A DNA stretch of 17,826 nucleotides from an uncultured Collinsella sp. (GTDB lineage Bacteria > Actinomycetota > Coriobacteriia > Coriobacteriales > Coriobacteriaceae): the NCBI GenBank assembly GCA_902470925.1, contig CABRIF010000041.1:1-17826 (forward strand). Direction: 5' to 3'. The position numbers and the translations under genes were made by a program. Each line of letters opens with the position of its first letter. Within the stretch, counting starts at the first letter, position 1. A model generated the notes under the pieces. It did not search any database. It was not told the origin of the DNA and saw nothing but the letters and a program-made list of their open reading frames with translations. Of this stretch, positions 1 to 6,558 are shown piece by piece.

Positions 1-49
1 TGTATACGAGTGGCCAGCCGCAGATGCGGGGCGTGTAGGCGAATGGGCC

Positions 50-61
50 GGGGGGGGGGGG
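50..61. repeat. 12-G homopolymer tract
   Basis: Twelve consecutive G residues lie 34 bases before the start of the diguanylate cyclase gene. Such tracts can slip and cause phase variation. They can also be artefacts of two-colour Illumina sequencing, which matters here because the other end of the contig carries untrimmed adapter. The sequence alone cannot separate the two. Confidence 0.9.
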
Positions 62-63
62 TG

Positions 64-89
64 CTCATTGACGTGATCGCGTCAATGAG
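64..89 (+). promoter_or_regulatory. 10-bp perfect inverted repeat overlapping the ribosome-binding site of the diguanylate cyclase
   Basis: CTCATTGACG (64-73) and CGTCAATGAG (80-89) are exact reverse complements around the 6-base spacer TGATCG. The Shine-Dalgarno GAGG (87-90) of the gene starting at 96 lies almost wholly in the right arm. As DNA this is an operator candidate; as RNA it would pair away the ribosome-binding site. No T run follows, so it is not a typical terminator. Confidence 0.6.
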
Positions 90-95
90 GCGTGC

Positions 96-1748
96 GTGTA
101 CCAGATTCCAGAAAGCTTGAAGAGTCTTGCCAATGCCGTTGGCCTGTACCGCGGGTCCGACAACATGCTGCGCATGGAGGTCGACGACCTCACTCCTGGC
201 ATCGTGGGCACCTGGCTCGATTACGACGAGGTATATCAGCGCTATTTGGAAGAGTTCGTCGATGATGTCGACGGTGCCGCCTGGCGCGATTACCTTGCCC
301 CCGCCTACCTGCGTGAACTGCTTGCGAGCGAACGCGGCTACCGCCACTTCACGATGCGCTTCCGCGAGTCGGCGCAAGGCGTGCGCTGGACCGAGGTCAC
401 ACTGGAGCGCGTCGAGGACGACCTGGTGCTCATCTCGAGTCGCCGGATGGGGCAAGATCAAAGCGACGCGGCGATCCTGCAGGCGATCGACCCGCGCTAT
501 GACTACGTGGCGCGCATCGACGTGGAAACCGGCGGCTACACGCTCTACGCCTGCTCCCAGGAGGTGCGACCCTACCTGCCGGTGAGCCACGAGGACTACA
601 ACCAAGTGGTGAACGACCTCAACGACCGCTTCGTGGTCTCGGCGGAGCGCGATGAGCTCACGGCGAACATGAGCTTGGGGCATGTGCGCCATATGCTTGC
701 CGAGGCGCCCGAGTACGTGCTGTACGCCACCTCCACGGAGTTCGGCAGCCTGCGCTACAAGAAGCTGCGCTTCTGCTTCACGGGCCCCGACCGCTCCTCC
801 ATCCTGCTGGCGCGTATCGACATCACCGACATCGTGCACGACCAGCGCCTGCGCAGCGTGGAGGATGTGCGCAAGACCCGTTACCTCGACGATCTGCCGA
901 GCGCCTGCTGCGTGATGAAGATCCTGACCGACGACGAGGGTACGCCCTTCGACGCCGCCTACATCTACCTGAATCGCGCGCATACCGAGCTCACCGGCGC
1001 CATCACCGGCGATCTGGTGACCGCCAGCCATCGCGAGCATTTCCCCGACGAGGCGCCCGATTGGTTCGACCTCTACATCGACACCGCCACCACCGGGCGC
1101 CCGCATGTGCTGCACCGTTTCAGCGTGAAGATGCAGCGGCATCTGCTCATCAAGACGTTTCGGCCTGAGCCGGGTTTCTGCGGCAGCCTGGTGCTGGACG
1201 TGACCGACCAGGTGCTGATGGAGCGCGAGCTCGAGCGCAAGCGCGCCCGCTACGAGCTGGAGGCCAAGCAGGATTCGCTGACCGGGCTTCTGAACGTGCG
1301 CGCCGGCCGCCGTGAGATCAAGCGTCTGCTGGCAGGGCGGCATCCGGGCAGCTATGCCATGATGTTCGTGTTCGACCTGGACGATTTCAAGCGCATCAAC
1401 GACACCTACGGGCACGCGGCGGGCGACCGGGTGCTGGTGGGCTTTGCGCGGGCGCTCGACGAGACCTCCCGGCAGGGGGATGTGATCTACCGGTTGGGCG
1501 GTGACGAGTTCGCCGTGTTCGCCGACGGTTTCGCCGATCCGGCGCAGGCGGTGGACGCCCTGATGACGCGCCTGTTCGCCCACGTTGACCAGGTCAGGCT
1601 GCATGAGCCTTTGGGAACGGTGAGCGCGGGGGTGTTCGCCTCGCGCGCGAACCTTGGGTTCACGACGTTCTACGAGCGCGCCGACCGCGTGCTGTATCGC
1701 TGCAAGCGCAAGGGTAAAAACAACTACGAGCTGATGCTGGACGAGTAG
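96..1748 (+). CDS. Diguanylate cyclase (GGDEF) with PAS-like sensory domains
   Basis: Predicted to make the second messenger c-di-GMP from two GTP. The 550-residue protein has no evident signal peptide or membrane segment, so it is probably cytosolic. The C-terminal GGDEF domain spans about residues 388-547, with FDLDDFKRINDTYGH near 425-440 and an intact GGDEF signature at 468-472. RQGD at 459-462 sits five residues before it, matching the RxxD inhibitory I-site of family members that show product feedback. Residues 1-375 appear to hold three diverged PAS-like units (about 25-120, 125-255 and 265-370), two ending in the D(I/V)TD signature, followed by a short coiled linker into GGDEF. The GTG start at 96 is the only good start after the in-frame stop at 69 and has GAGG five bases upstream. 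No EAL or HD-GYP domain is present. The ligand of the sensory part cannot be read from the sequence. Confidence 0.93.
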   Translation: MYQIPESLKSLANAVGLYRGSDNMLRMEVDDLTPGIVGTWLDYDEVYQRYLEEFVDDVDGAAWRDYLAPAYLRELLASERGYRHFTMRFRESAQGVRWTEVTLERVEDDLVLISSRRMGQDQSDAAILQAIDPRYDYVARIDVETGGYTLYACSQEVRPYLPVSHEDYNQVVNDLNDRFVVSAERDELTANMSLGHVRHMLAEAPEYVLYATSTEFGSLRYKKLRFCFTGPDRSSILLARIDITDIVHDQRLRSVEDVRKTRYLDDLPSACCVMKILTDDEGTPFDAAYIYLNRAHTELTGAITGDLVTASHREHFPDEAPDWFDLYIDTATTGRPHVLHRFSVKMQRHLLIKTFRPEPGFCGSLVLDVTDQVLMERELERKRARYELEAKQDSLTGLLNVRAGRREIKRLLAGRHPGSYAMMFVFDLDDFKRINDTYGHAAGDRVLVGFARALDETSRQGDVIYRLGGDEFAVFADGFADPAQAVDALMTRLFAHVDQVRLHEPLGTVSAGVFASRANLGFTTFYERADRVLYRCKRKGKNNYELMLDE

Positions 1749-1942
1749 GGGAGCGGTAGCGTGCCGGCGCATCCGTGCCTCGGCTGCTGCCTGCGGGCCT
1801 CGTGCGTCGCACCCCTGGATCCACGGCTGCCGCGACCTGCACCCTTTGCGCATCGCATCCGCATTTGAGGACGCGCGCGGGTGCCGGTTCGATATCGCTG
1901 CCGTGTGCGCGTTGAGTTCGTACGCATCGCGCGGGCAAACCT

Positions 1943-1951
1943 TGGTATGAT
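1943..1951 (+). promoter_or_regulatory. Extended -10 promoter of the LacI-type repressor gene
   Basis: TGG followed by TATGAT (1946-1951) is a TGN-extended -10 with five of six consensus bases. No convincing -35 lies at the usual spacing, which is tolerated in extended -10 promoters. Initiation would fall near 1957-1960, at the start of the operator. Confidence 0.6.
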
Positions 1952-1956
1952 GGGCA

Positions 1957-1970
1957 TGAAAACGTTTCCA
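1957..1970 (+). promoter_or_regulatory. LacI-family operator before the repressor gene (probable autoregulation)
   Basis: TGAAAACGTTTCCA fits the LacI/CcpA-type consensus TGWAARCGYTWNCW at every position and is a near-palindrome centred on CG. It lies just downstream of the -10 and 13 bases before the ATG, where a bound repressor would block its own transcription. The half-site TGAAAACG recurs twice before scrA. A global CcpA-like regulator could also bind here. Confidence 0.7.
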
Positions 1971-1983
1971 AGGGGGTTGCCAC

Positions 1984-2973
1984 ATGACGATGCGGGAAGT
2001 TGCGGAGCTGGCGGGCACATCGAGCGCCGCCGTGTCGCGGTACCTGAACGGTGGCTATATCTCCGAGGACAAGGCCGCCCGCATCAAGGCAGCGATCGAG
2101 CAGACCGGGTACGTGCCCTCCAGCCAGGCGCGTTCGCTGCGCACGGGCTCATCGCGCCTCATCGGCGTCATCGCGCCTAAGATTAACTCCGAGTCCATCA
2201 GCAGCATCACCTCCGGGATCGGCCGCGTGCTGCACGACCGCGGCTATCAGATGCTGTTGGCCGATACCGACAACAGCCCCGAGCAGGAGCTCGCCTATCT
2301 CGAGGTGTTCCAGAGCCACCCGGTGGACGGCATCATCTTGATCGGCACGGTCCTCACCGAGCGGCACCGGGCGTTTTTCGATGCCGCGCGGGTGCCGGTG
2401 GTCGTGGTGGGGCAACGTGCGCGCGGCTATACCTGCGTATATCACGACGATCGCGGCGCGGCCTGTGCCCTGGCGCAGCGGATCGCAAGCTCGGGTGCGC
2501 GGCGGATCGCCTACATCGGCGTCGACCGCATCGACGAGGCGGCGGGCGCGGCGCGCGAGGACGGGTTCAGGGCCGGGCTCGCCTATGCGGGCCTCGAGTT
2601 CGACGAGGCGCTGCGCCGCGAAAGCCCGTTCAGCGTGGAGGGTGGCTACCAGGCTGCGAGCGACCTGCTCGACCAGGCCGGTACGGTCGATTTCATCGCC
2701 TGCGCCACCGATACGATCGCCGCCGGCGCCATCCAGGCGCTGCATGAGCATGGCGTCGCCGCGGCTGCCGATCGCGTGTCCGGCTTCGGTGACAACCAGT
2801 TCCTGCGTGCGGTGACCGGTGGCATCCTCACGGTCCACCTGGCGTTTCTGCGCAGTGGCATCGAGGGTGCGCAGCTGCTGCTCGACCGGGTGGGCGATGC
2901 GCGCGCGTCCGAGCCGTATGAGGCGTGCGAGCTGATGCTCGGCTACGAGCTCGTGGGTCGTCAGGACCTCTGA
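1984..2973 (+). CDS. scrR: LacI-family transcriptional repressor, probable sucrose operon regulator
   Basis: A 329-residue protein of normal LacI/GalR length. Residues 2-21 (TMREVAELAGTSSAAVSRYL) form the N-terminal helix-turn-helix, and a hinge helix lies around SSQARSLRTG near residues 45-54. The remainder is a periplasmic-binding-protein-like sensor and dimerisation domain beginning IGVIAPKIN and including VDGIILIGT. The ATG at 1984 has AGGGGG seven bases upstream. The gene precedes the PTS transporter and GH32 hydrolase, and near-identical LacI-type operators lie before itself and before scrA, so it most likely represses both units. The inducer is inferred from the neighbours (sucrose, sucrose-6-phosphate or fructose), not from binding residues. 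The LacI family is certain; the scrR assignment is contextual. Confidence 0.9.
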   Translation: MTMREVAELAGTSSAAVSRYLNGGYISEDKAARIKAAIEQTGYVPSSQARSLRTGSSRLIGVIAPKINSESISSITSGIGRVLHDRGYQMLLADTDNSPEQELAYLEVFQSHPVDGIILIGTVLTERHRAFFDAARVPVVVVGQRARGYTCVYHDDRGAACALAQRIASSGARRIAYIGVDRIDEAAGAAREDGFRAGLAYAGLEFDEALRRESPFSVEGGYQAASDLLDQAGTVDFIACATDTIAAGAIQALHEHGVAAAADRVSGFGDNQFLRAVTGGILTVHLAFLRSGIEGAQLLLDRVGDARASEPYEACELMLGYELVGRQDL

Positions 2974-3020
2974 GCCTGCCGTTCACCCCTCATTTTCGAC
3001 CGTTCACCGGAAAACGGACA

Positions 3021-3034
3021 TGAAAACGATTTCA
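3021..3034 (+). promoter_or_regulatory. LacI-family operator O1 before scrA
   Basis: TGAAAACGATTTCA is a 14-bp near-palindrome (one mismatched pair) sharing TGAAAACG with the operator before the repressor gene. It overlaps the proposed -35 at 3031-3036. Another half-site, GAAAACG, starts just upstream (the G at 3010) without a matching right half. Confidence 0.7.
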
Positions 3035-3058
3035 CTTCTATGTGAAAACGATTACAGT
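3031..3058 (+). promoter_or_regulatory. Candidate scrA promoter
   Basis: TTCACT (3031-3036) and TACAGT (3053-3058) each match four of six consensus bases with a 16-base spacer. Both boxes are overlapped by the two operators, which fits repression. The matches are weak and the assignment rests mainly on that overlap. Confidence 0.4.
3043..3056 (+). promoter_or_regulatory. LacI-family operator O2 before scrA
   Basis: TGAAAACGATTACA begins 22 bases after O1, about two helical turns, so two repressor dimers could bind the same face of the DNA. It overlaps the proposed -10. It differs from the LacI/CcpA consensus at one position (A for Y). Confidence 0.7.
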
Positions 3059-3112
3059 AACAATCGCTACGAGGCGGCTGCTCAAGGTATCGGCGCCGCC
3101 GCGCCCAGCACG

Positions 3113-3137
3113 CGGTTCCCGGATGCACCGGGAACCG
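3113..3137 (+). promoter_or_regulatory. Perfect 10-bp stem-loop in the scrA leader
   Basis: CGGTTCCCGG (3113-3122) pairs exactly with CCGGGAACCG (3128-3137) around the 5-base loop ATGCA. It lies about 50 bases after the operators and 47 bases before the scrA ATG. No T run follows, so it is not a classic terminator. A 5' mRNA stabiliser, a processing site or a protein-binding hairpin are possible roles. Confidence 0.6.
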
Positions 3138-3184
3138 AGAGGAGACGGCCCGCGTGCGCGGGTTCGAGTGAGAAAGGGTTCGCC

Positions 3185-4591
3185 ATGGATTACCGTGCAT
3201 CTGCACAGGACGTGCTGCGCCTGGTGGGAGGGGCCGGCAACGTGGCCTCGGCGGCGCACTGCGCCACGCGCCTGCGTCTGGTCATCGCCGACAACGCGCT
3301 GGTGGACAAGAAGGCTATCGAGGACGTCGACGGCGTGAAAGGCGTGTTCGAGGCCCAGGGCCAGCTGCAGATCATCTTCGGCACCGGCACCGTCAACAAG
3401 GTCTACGACGAGTTCGTGGCCCAAGGCGGCATCGAGCAGGCCAGCAAGGAGGAGGCCAAGGAGGCCGCGGCGGCACAGCAGAACATCTTCATGCGCGCCA
3501 TCAAGCTGCTGGGCGACATCTTTGTGCCCATCATCCCCGCAATCGTGGCGAGCGGCCTGCTGCTCGGCATCATGAGCGCGCTCAACTTCATGAGCGCGAA
3601 CGGCTTCATCGCCATCGACACGGACAACTTCATCTACAAGATCGCCGACCTGGTTTCGGGGACGTCCTTCACCTTCCTGCAGATCCTGATCGGCTTCTCG
3701 GCCGCCAAGGCGTTCGGCGCCAACCCGTATCTGGGCGCGGTGGTGGGCATGGCGCTCATCAACCCCAGCCTGCAGAGCGCCTACACGGTTGCCTCCGACG
3801 GCGTCACCACCGTGGTGCCGGTCATCCCCGGTCTCTACGGCTTCGACTGGGTGGGGTACCAGGGCCATGTCATCCCCATCGTGATTGCCGTGGGTATCCT
3901 GGCCTTCCTCGAGAAGCGCCTGCACAAGGTCGTGCCCGAGATGTTCGACCTGTTCGTGACCCCGCTCGTGTCGGTGTTCGTGACCGTGCTGGTGACGATG
4001 GTAGCCGTGGGCCCGATCTTCGTGTGGGCCGAAAACGCCATCCTCGGCGTCATCCAGGCGCTGCTCACCCTGCCGTTCGGCATCGGCTCGGCCATCATCG
4101 GCCTGTTCTACGCGCCTACCGTGGTGACCGGTATCCATCAGATGTACACCGCCATCGACCTGGGGCAGCTTGCACAGTACGGCGTGACTTTTTGGCTGCC
4201 GATCGCCAGCGCTGCTAACATCGCCCAGGGCGGGGCGGCGCTCGCCGTGGCGCTCAAGACCAAGAACGCTAAGGTCAAGGGCTTGGCGCTGCCGTCTGCG
4301 CTCTCCGCGTTCATGGGCATCACCGAGCCTGCGATCTTCGGCGTGAACCTGCGCTTCGTGAAGCCCTTCATCGCCGGCTGCATCGGCGGCGGCGCGGGTG
4401 CGCTCGTGTGCGCGCTCACGCACCTGGCGGCCTCGGGCACGGGCGTCACCGGCATCTTCGGCATCCTGCTGTGCCTGTCCCAGCCCGTCCAGTACCTCAT
4501 CATGTTCGCGGTGGCCGCCGCGGTGTCGTTCGGCGTGTCCTTCGCGCTGTACCGCGACGAGGAGACGGCCGGCGAGGTGACGGCGCGATGA
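3185..4591 (+). CDS. scrA: PTS sucrose-type permease, EIIBC components
   Basis: Imports and phosphorylates a sugar at the cytoplasmic membrane; the linked GH32 enzyme points to sucrose entering as sucrose-6-phosphate. Residues 1-80 form the EIIB domain with the phosphoacceptor Cys26 in AAHCATRLRLV. A charged Ala/Glu linker leads to the multi-span EIIC domain (about 100-455), which carries the signature GITEPAIFGV from residue 378. The 468-residue protein ends after EIIC (ALYRDEET...), so an EIIA must be supplied in trans; none is in this window. The start at 3185 is preferred because AGAAAGGG lies six bases upstream and EIIB homology begins there. The longer in-frame start at 3020 would run through the operators and leader hairpin. 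The stop overlaps the scrB start by 4 bases. Trehalose or beta-glucoside specificity is less likely. Confidence 0.93.
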   Translation: MDYRASAQDVLRLVGGAGNVASAAHCATRLRLVIADNALVDKKAIEDVDGVKGVFEAQGQLQIIFGTGTVNKVYDEFVAQGGIEQASKEEAKEAAAAQQNIFMRAIKLLGDIFVPIIPAIVASGLLLGIMSALNFMSANGFIAIDTDNFIYKIADLVSGTSFTFLQILIGFSAAKAFGANPYLGAVVGMALINPSLQSAYTVASDGVTTVVPVIPGLYGFDWVGYQGHVIPIVIAVGILAFLEKRLHKVVPEMFDLFVTPLVSVFVTVLVTMVAVGPIFVWAENAILGVIQALLTLPFGIGSAIIGLFYAPTVVTGIHQMYTAIDLGQLAQYGVTFWLPIASAANIAQGGAALAVALKTKNAKVKGLALPSALSAFMGITEPAIFGVNLRFVKPFIAGCIGGGAGALVCALTHLAASGTGVTGIFGILLCLSQPVQYLIMFAVAAAVSFGVSFALYRDEETAGEVTAR

Positions 4592-6195
4592 GCAATGCGC
4601 TGCAGCGCGACCTGGCGCGGCTCGTCGCCGATGCGGAAGCGCGGGCTGCGGAGCGCGGCCATGGCCGTTTCGGCCAGCGGTTCCACGTGATGCCCCCGTT
4701 GGGGTGGCTGAACGACCCGAACGGTCTGTGCCAGGTTGACGGCGTGTTCCATGCGTATTTTCAATACGCCCCCTTCGACGTGACGGGCGGCGTGAAGATG
4801 TGGGGGCATGCCACGAGCACCGATCTGGTGCGGTGGCGCTACGACCGCTGCGTTCTGCTGCCCGATTCGCCGGCCGACGTCCACGGGGTCTACTCGGGTT
4901 CGGCGCTTGTGGGCGATGACGGGCGCGTGACGATGTTCTACACCGGCAACGTCAAGCTTGAACGCGCGGGGGAGCGCTACGACTACGTGACGAGCGGACG
5001 CGAGGGCAACACGCTGAGCGTGGAGACGGCGAACGGCTCGACGTTTTCGGCCAAGCGCCTGCTCATGACGAACGCCGATTACCCGGCGGACCTCACCTGC
5101 CACGTGCGCGATCCCAAGGTGTGGCGCGCCGATGCGGCCTGCGGGCGCTACCTCATGGTGCAGGGCGCGCGGCGTCGCGCTGTGTGCGACGGCGACGGCG
5201 AGCTGCCGGCAACGCGCTTTGCGGCGCTGCACGGGGCGGGCGCCGCTGTGGATGTAGGCGAGGTGCTCCTGTTCGCCTCCGATGACCTGGTGAGTTGGCG
5301 GTTGGTGAGGCGCCTGCGCACGCCGGAGCGCTTCGGCTTCATGTGGGAGTGCCCGGATTATTTCGAGCTCGCGCAGCCGGATGCCGAGGCTACCGAGGTG
5401 ATTGAGTCGGTTGAGCCTGCCGAGGCGGCGGGCGGCCCTGCGCCCCGCAAGGTGCTGTCGGTGTCGCCCCAGGGTTTGGAAGGCGGCCGGTGGGAACGCG
5501 GCAACATCTACCAGTCCGGCTACTTCCCGGTGACCGGCGACATCACGGGCGCCTATGAGCTGGGGACGTTTCGCCTATGGGATGCCGGGTTCGACTTCTA
5601 CGCGCCGCAGACCTTCGAGGCTGCCGACGGCCGGCGAATCCTCATCGGCTGGATGGGCATGCCCGACGACGACACCTACGGCAACGACCCCACGGTGGCC
5701 GACGGCTGGCAGCACTGCCTGACGCTGCCCCGCGAGCTGGCGGCCGGCACGGATGGCGCGGTGCTGCAGCGGCCGGTGCGCGAGCTGGAGGAGCTGCGCG
5801 GTGCGCGGCAGGCAGGGTCCGGCACGCTCGAGGCGGAGGGCCTCGATGCCTTCGATATCGAGGTCACCGGTGTGCAACGGGGCTTTCGCGCCCTGTTGTT
5901 CGGCGAGCTCGAGCTGGCGTGGCTTCCGGCGGACGCTGCCGCGGATGCGGCGCAGCCGGCTCGCTTCCAGATGCGCTTCCTCGACACGGCGCGCACGGCA
6001 TGCGGCTGCGGGCGCACGCTGCGCTGGGAGCCGCTTGAGGAGGTTCGCGACGTGCGGATCGTGGCCGATGTGTCCTCGGTTGAGGTGTTCGTGAACGGCG
6101 GGGCGCTCGTCCTGTCGACGCGCGTCTACCCATCCGCGCGGTGCATCTCCGTCGAGGCGCCGGGGGCTACCATCGGCCTGTGGCCGCTCGGCTAG
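4588..6195 (+). CDS. scrB: GH32 sucrose-6-phosphate hydrolase (invertase family)
   Basis: Hydrolyses the beta-fructosidic bond, predicted here to convert sucrose-6-phosphate from the PTS into glucose-6-phosphate and fructose in the cytoplasm. All three GH32 catalytic motifs are present: WLNDPNG with nucleophile Asp43, RDP with Asp175 (transition-state stabiliser) and WECP with acid/base Glu254. A beta-sandwich C-terminal domain with VEVFVNGG near residues 495-502 is typical. There is no signal peptide. The ATG at 4588 overlaps the scrA stop in an ATGA junction, implying translational coupling. The 535 residues are somewhat longer than many ScrB proteins, partly from a Glu/Ala/Pro-rich insertion at about 264-288, just after the WECP motif. 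A plain beta-fructofuranosidase would look alike; the PTS neighbour favours the phosphorylated substrate. Confidence 0.95.
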   Translation: MSNALQRDLARLVADAEARAAERGHGRFGQRFHVMPPLGWLNDPNGLCQVDGVFHAYFQYAPFDVTGGVKMWGHATSTDLVRWRYDRCVLLPDSPADVHGVYSGSALVGDDGRVTMFYTGNVKLERAGERYDYVTSGREGNTLSVETANGSTFSAKRLLMTNADYPADLTCHVRDPKVWRADAACGRYLMVQGARRRAVCDGDGELPATRFAALHGAGAAVDVGEVLLFASDDLVSWRLVRRLRTPERFGFMWECPDYFELAQPDAEATEVIESVEPAEAAGGPAPRKVLSVSPQGLEGGRWERGNIYQSGYFPVTGDITGAYELGTFRLWDAGFDFYAPQTFEAADGRRILIGWMGMPDDDTYGNDPTVADGWQHCLTLPRELAAGTDGAVLQRPVRELEELRGARQAGSGTLEAEGLDAFDIEVTGVQRGFRALLFGELELAWLPADAAADAAQPARFQMRFLDTARTACGCGRTLRWEPLEEVRDVRIVADVSSVEVFVNGGALVLSTRVYPSARCISVEAPGATIGLWPLG

Positions 6196-6240
6196 GCTTG
6201 CTGTAGCTTGCGTGCCGATCGGTGCGCTTGCTGTCGCACG

Positions 6241-6273
6241 GGCGGCGGCGTGGGCATGCGCTGCGCCGCCGCC
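6241..6273 (+). terminator. G+C-rich hairpin after scrB
   Basis: GGCGGCGGCG (6241-6250) pairs exactly with CGCCGCCGCC (6264-6273) around a 13-base loop, 45 bases after the scrB stop. No U tract follows (GTTGTG), so it may be a U-less terminator or a 3'-end stabilising structure. Confidence 0.45.
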
Positions 6274-6410
6274 GTTGTGCGCTGTGCCGCCGGTGTGCAC
6301 TACATTGCCAGCGTGCGCTGTGTCGACGTCGGTTGGGTGCTATGTCGCTGCTCCTCGCCCTGGCATCGCACGCCTTGCGAGCCGTCTCGCGCATCGCACC
6401 GTTTCTCGCT

Positions 6411-6436
6411 GCCGCCGCCATCCGTGCGGCGGCTTT
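6411..6436 (+). terminator. Second hairpin after scrB, followed by TTT
   Basis: GCCGCCGC (6411-6418) pairs exactly with GCGGCGGC (6426-6433) around a 7-base loop and is followed by TTT. It is a better intrinsic-terminator shape than the upstream hairpin, and it precedes the next promoter. Confidence 0.45.
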
Positions 6437-6510
6437 GCTGTCCGGTGCGTGTCTGGGCGCATGGTGCGTTTCGAGTTTCTTTGCGAGGGATGTCTGCCGG
6501 TCGGGCGATT

Positions 6511-6519
6511 TGCTACACT
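6511..6519 (+). promoter_or_regulatory. Extended -10 promoter of the PLP-fold gene
   Basis: TGC followed by TACACT (6514-6519) is a TGN-extended -10, about 40 bases before the chosen start codon. No -35 is convincing at 16-18 bases. Similar GCTA-C/G-A elements lie before guaB and leuS in this window. Confidence 0.5.
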
Positions 6520-6558
6520 GGCTTTTCAGCTTTGCAGGCGATGACGGGGAGGTGTGCC

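Larger units (their letters stand above)
6196..6558. other. Non-coding interval between scrB and the PLP-fold gene
   Basis: These 363 bases hold two G+C-rich hairpins (6241-6273 and 6411-6436) that probably end the scr transcripts and an extended -10 element at 6511-6519. Open frames through the interval give Ala/Arg/Cys-rich peptides without recognisable domains, and I do not call any of them a gene. Confidence 0.6.

Noticed and set aside
1..38. Possible C-terminal tail of an upstream gene ending at TAG (36-38).
   Set aside because: Only about a dozen codons, no recognisable residues, and next to a suspicious poly-G join.
3020..3184. N-terminal extension of scrA from ATG 3020.
   Set aside because: It would translate through both operators and the leader hairpin; EIIB homology and a good ribosome-binding site begin at 3185.
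4408..4587. Upstream extension of scrB inside scrA.
   Set aside because: It overlaps the coding end of scrA in another frame; the ATGA junction at 4588 gives the normal start of GH32 homology.
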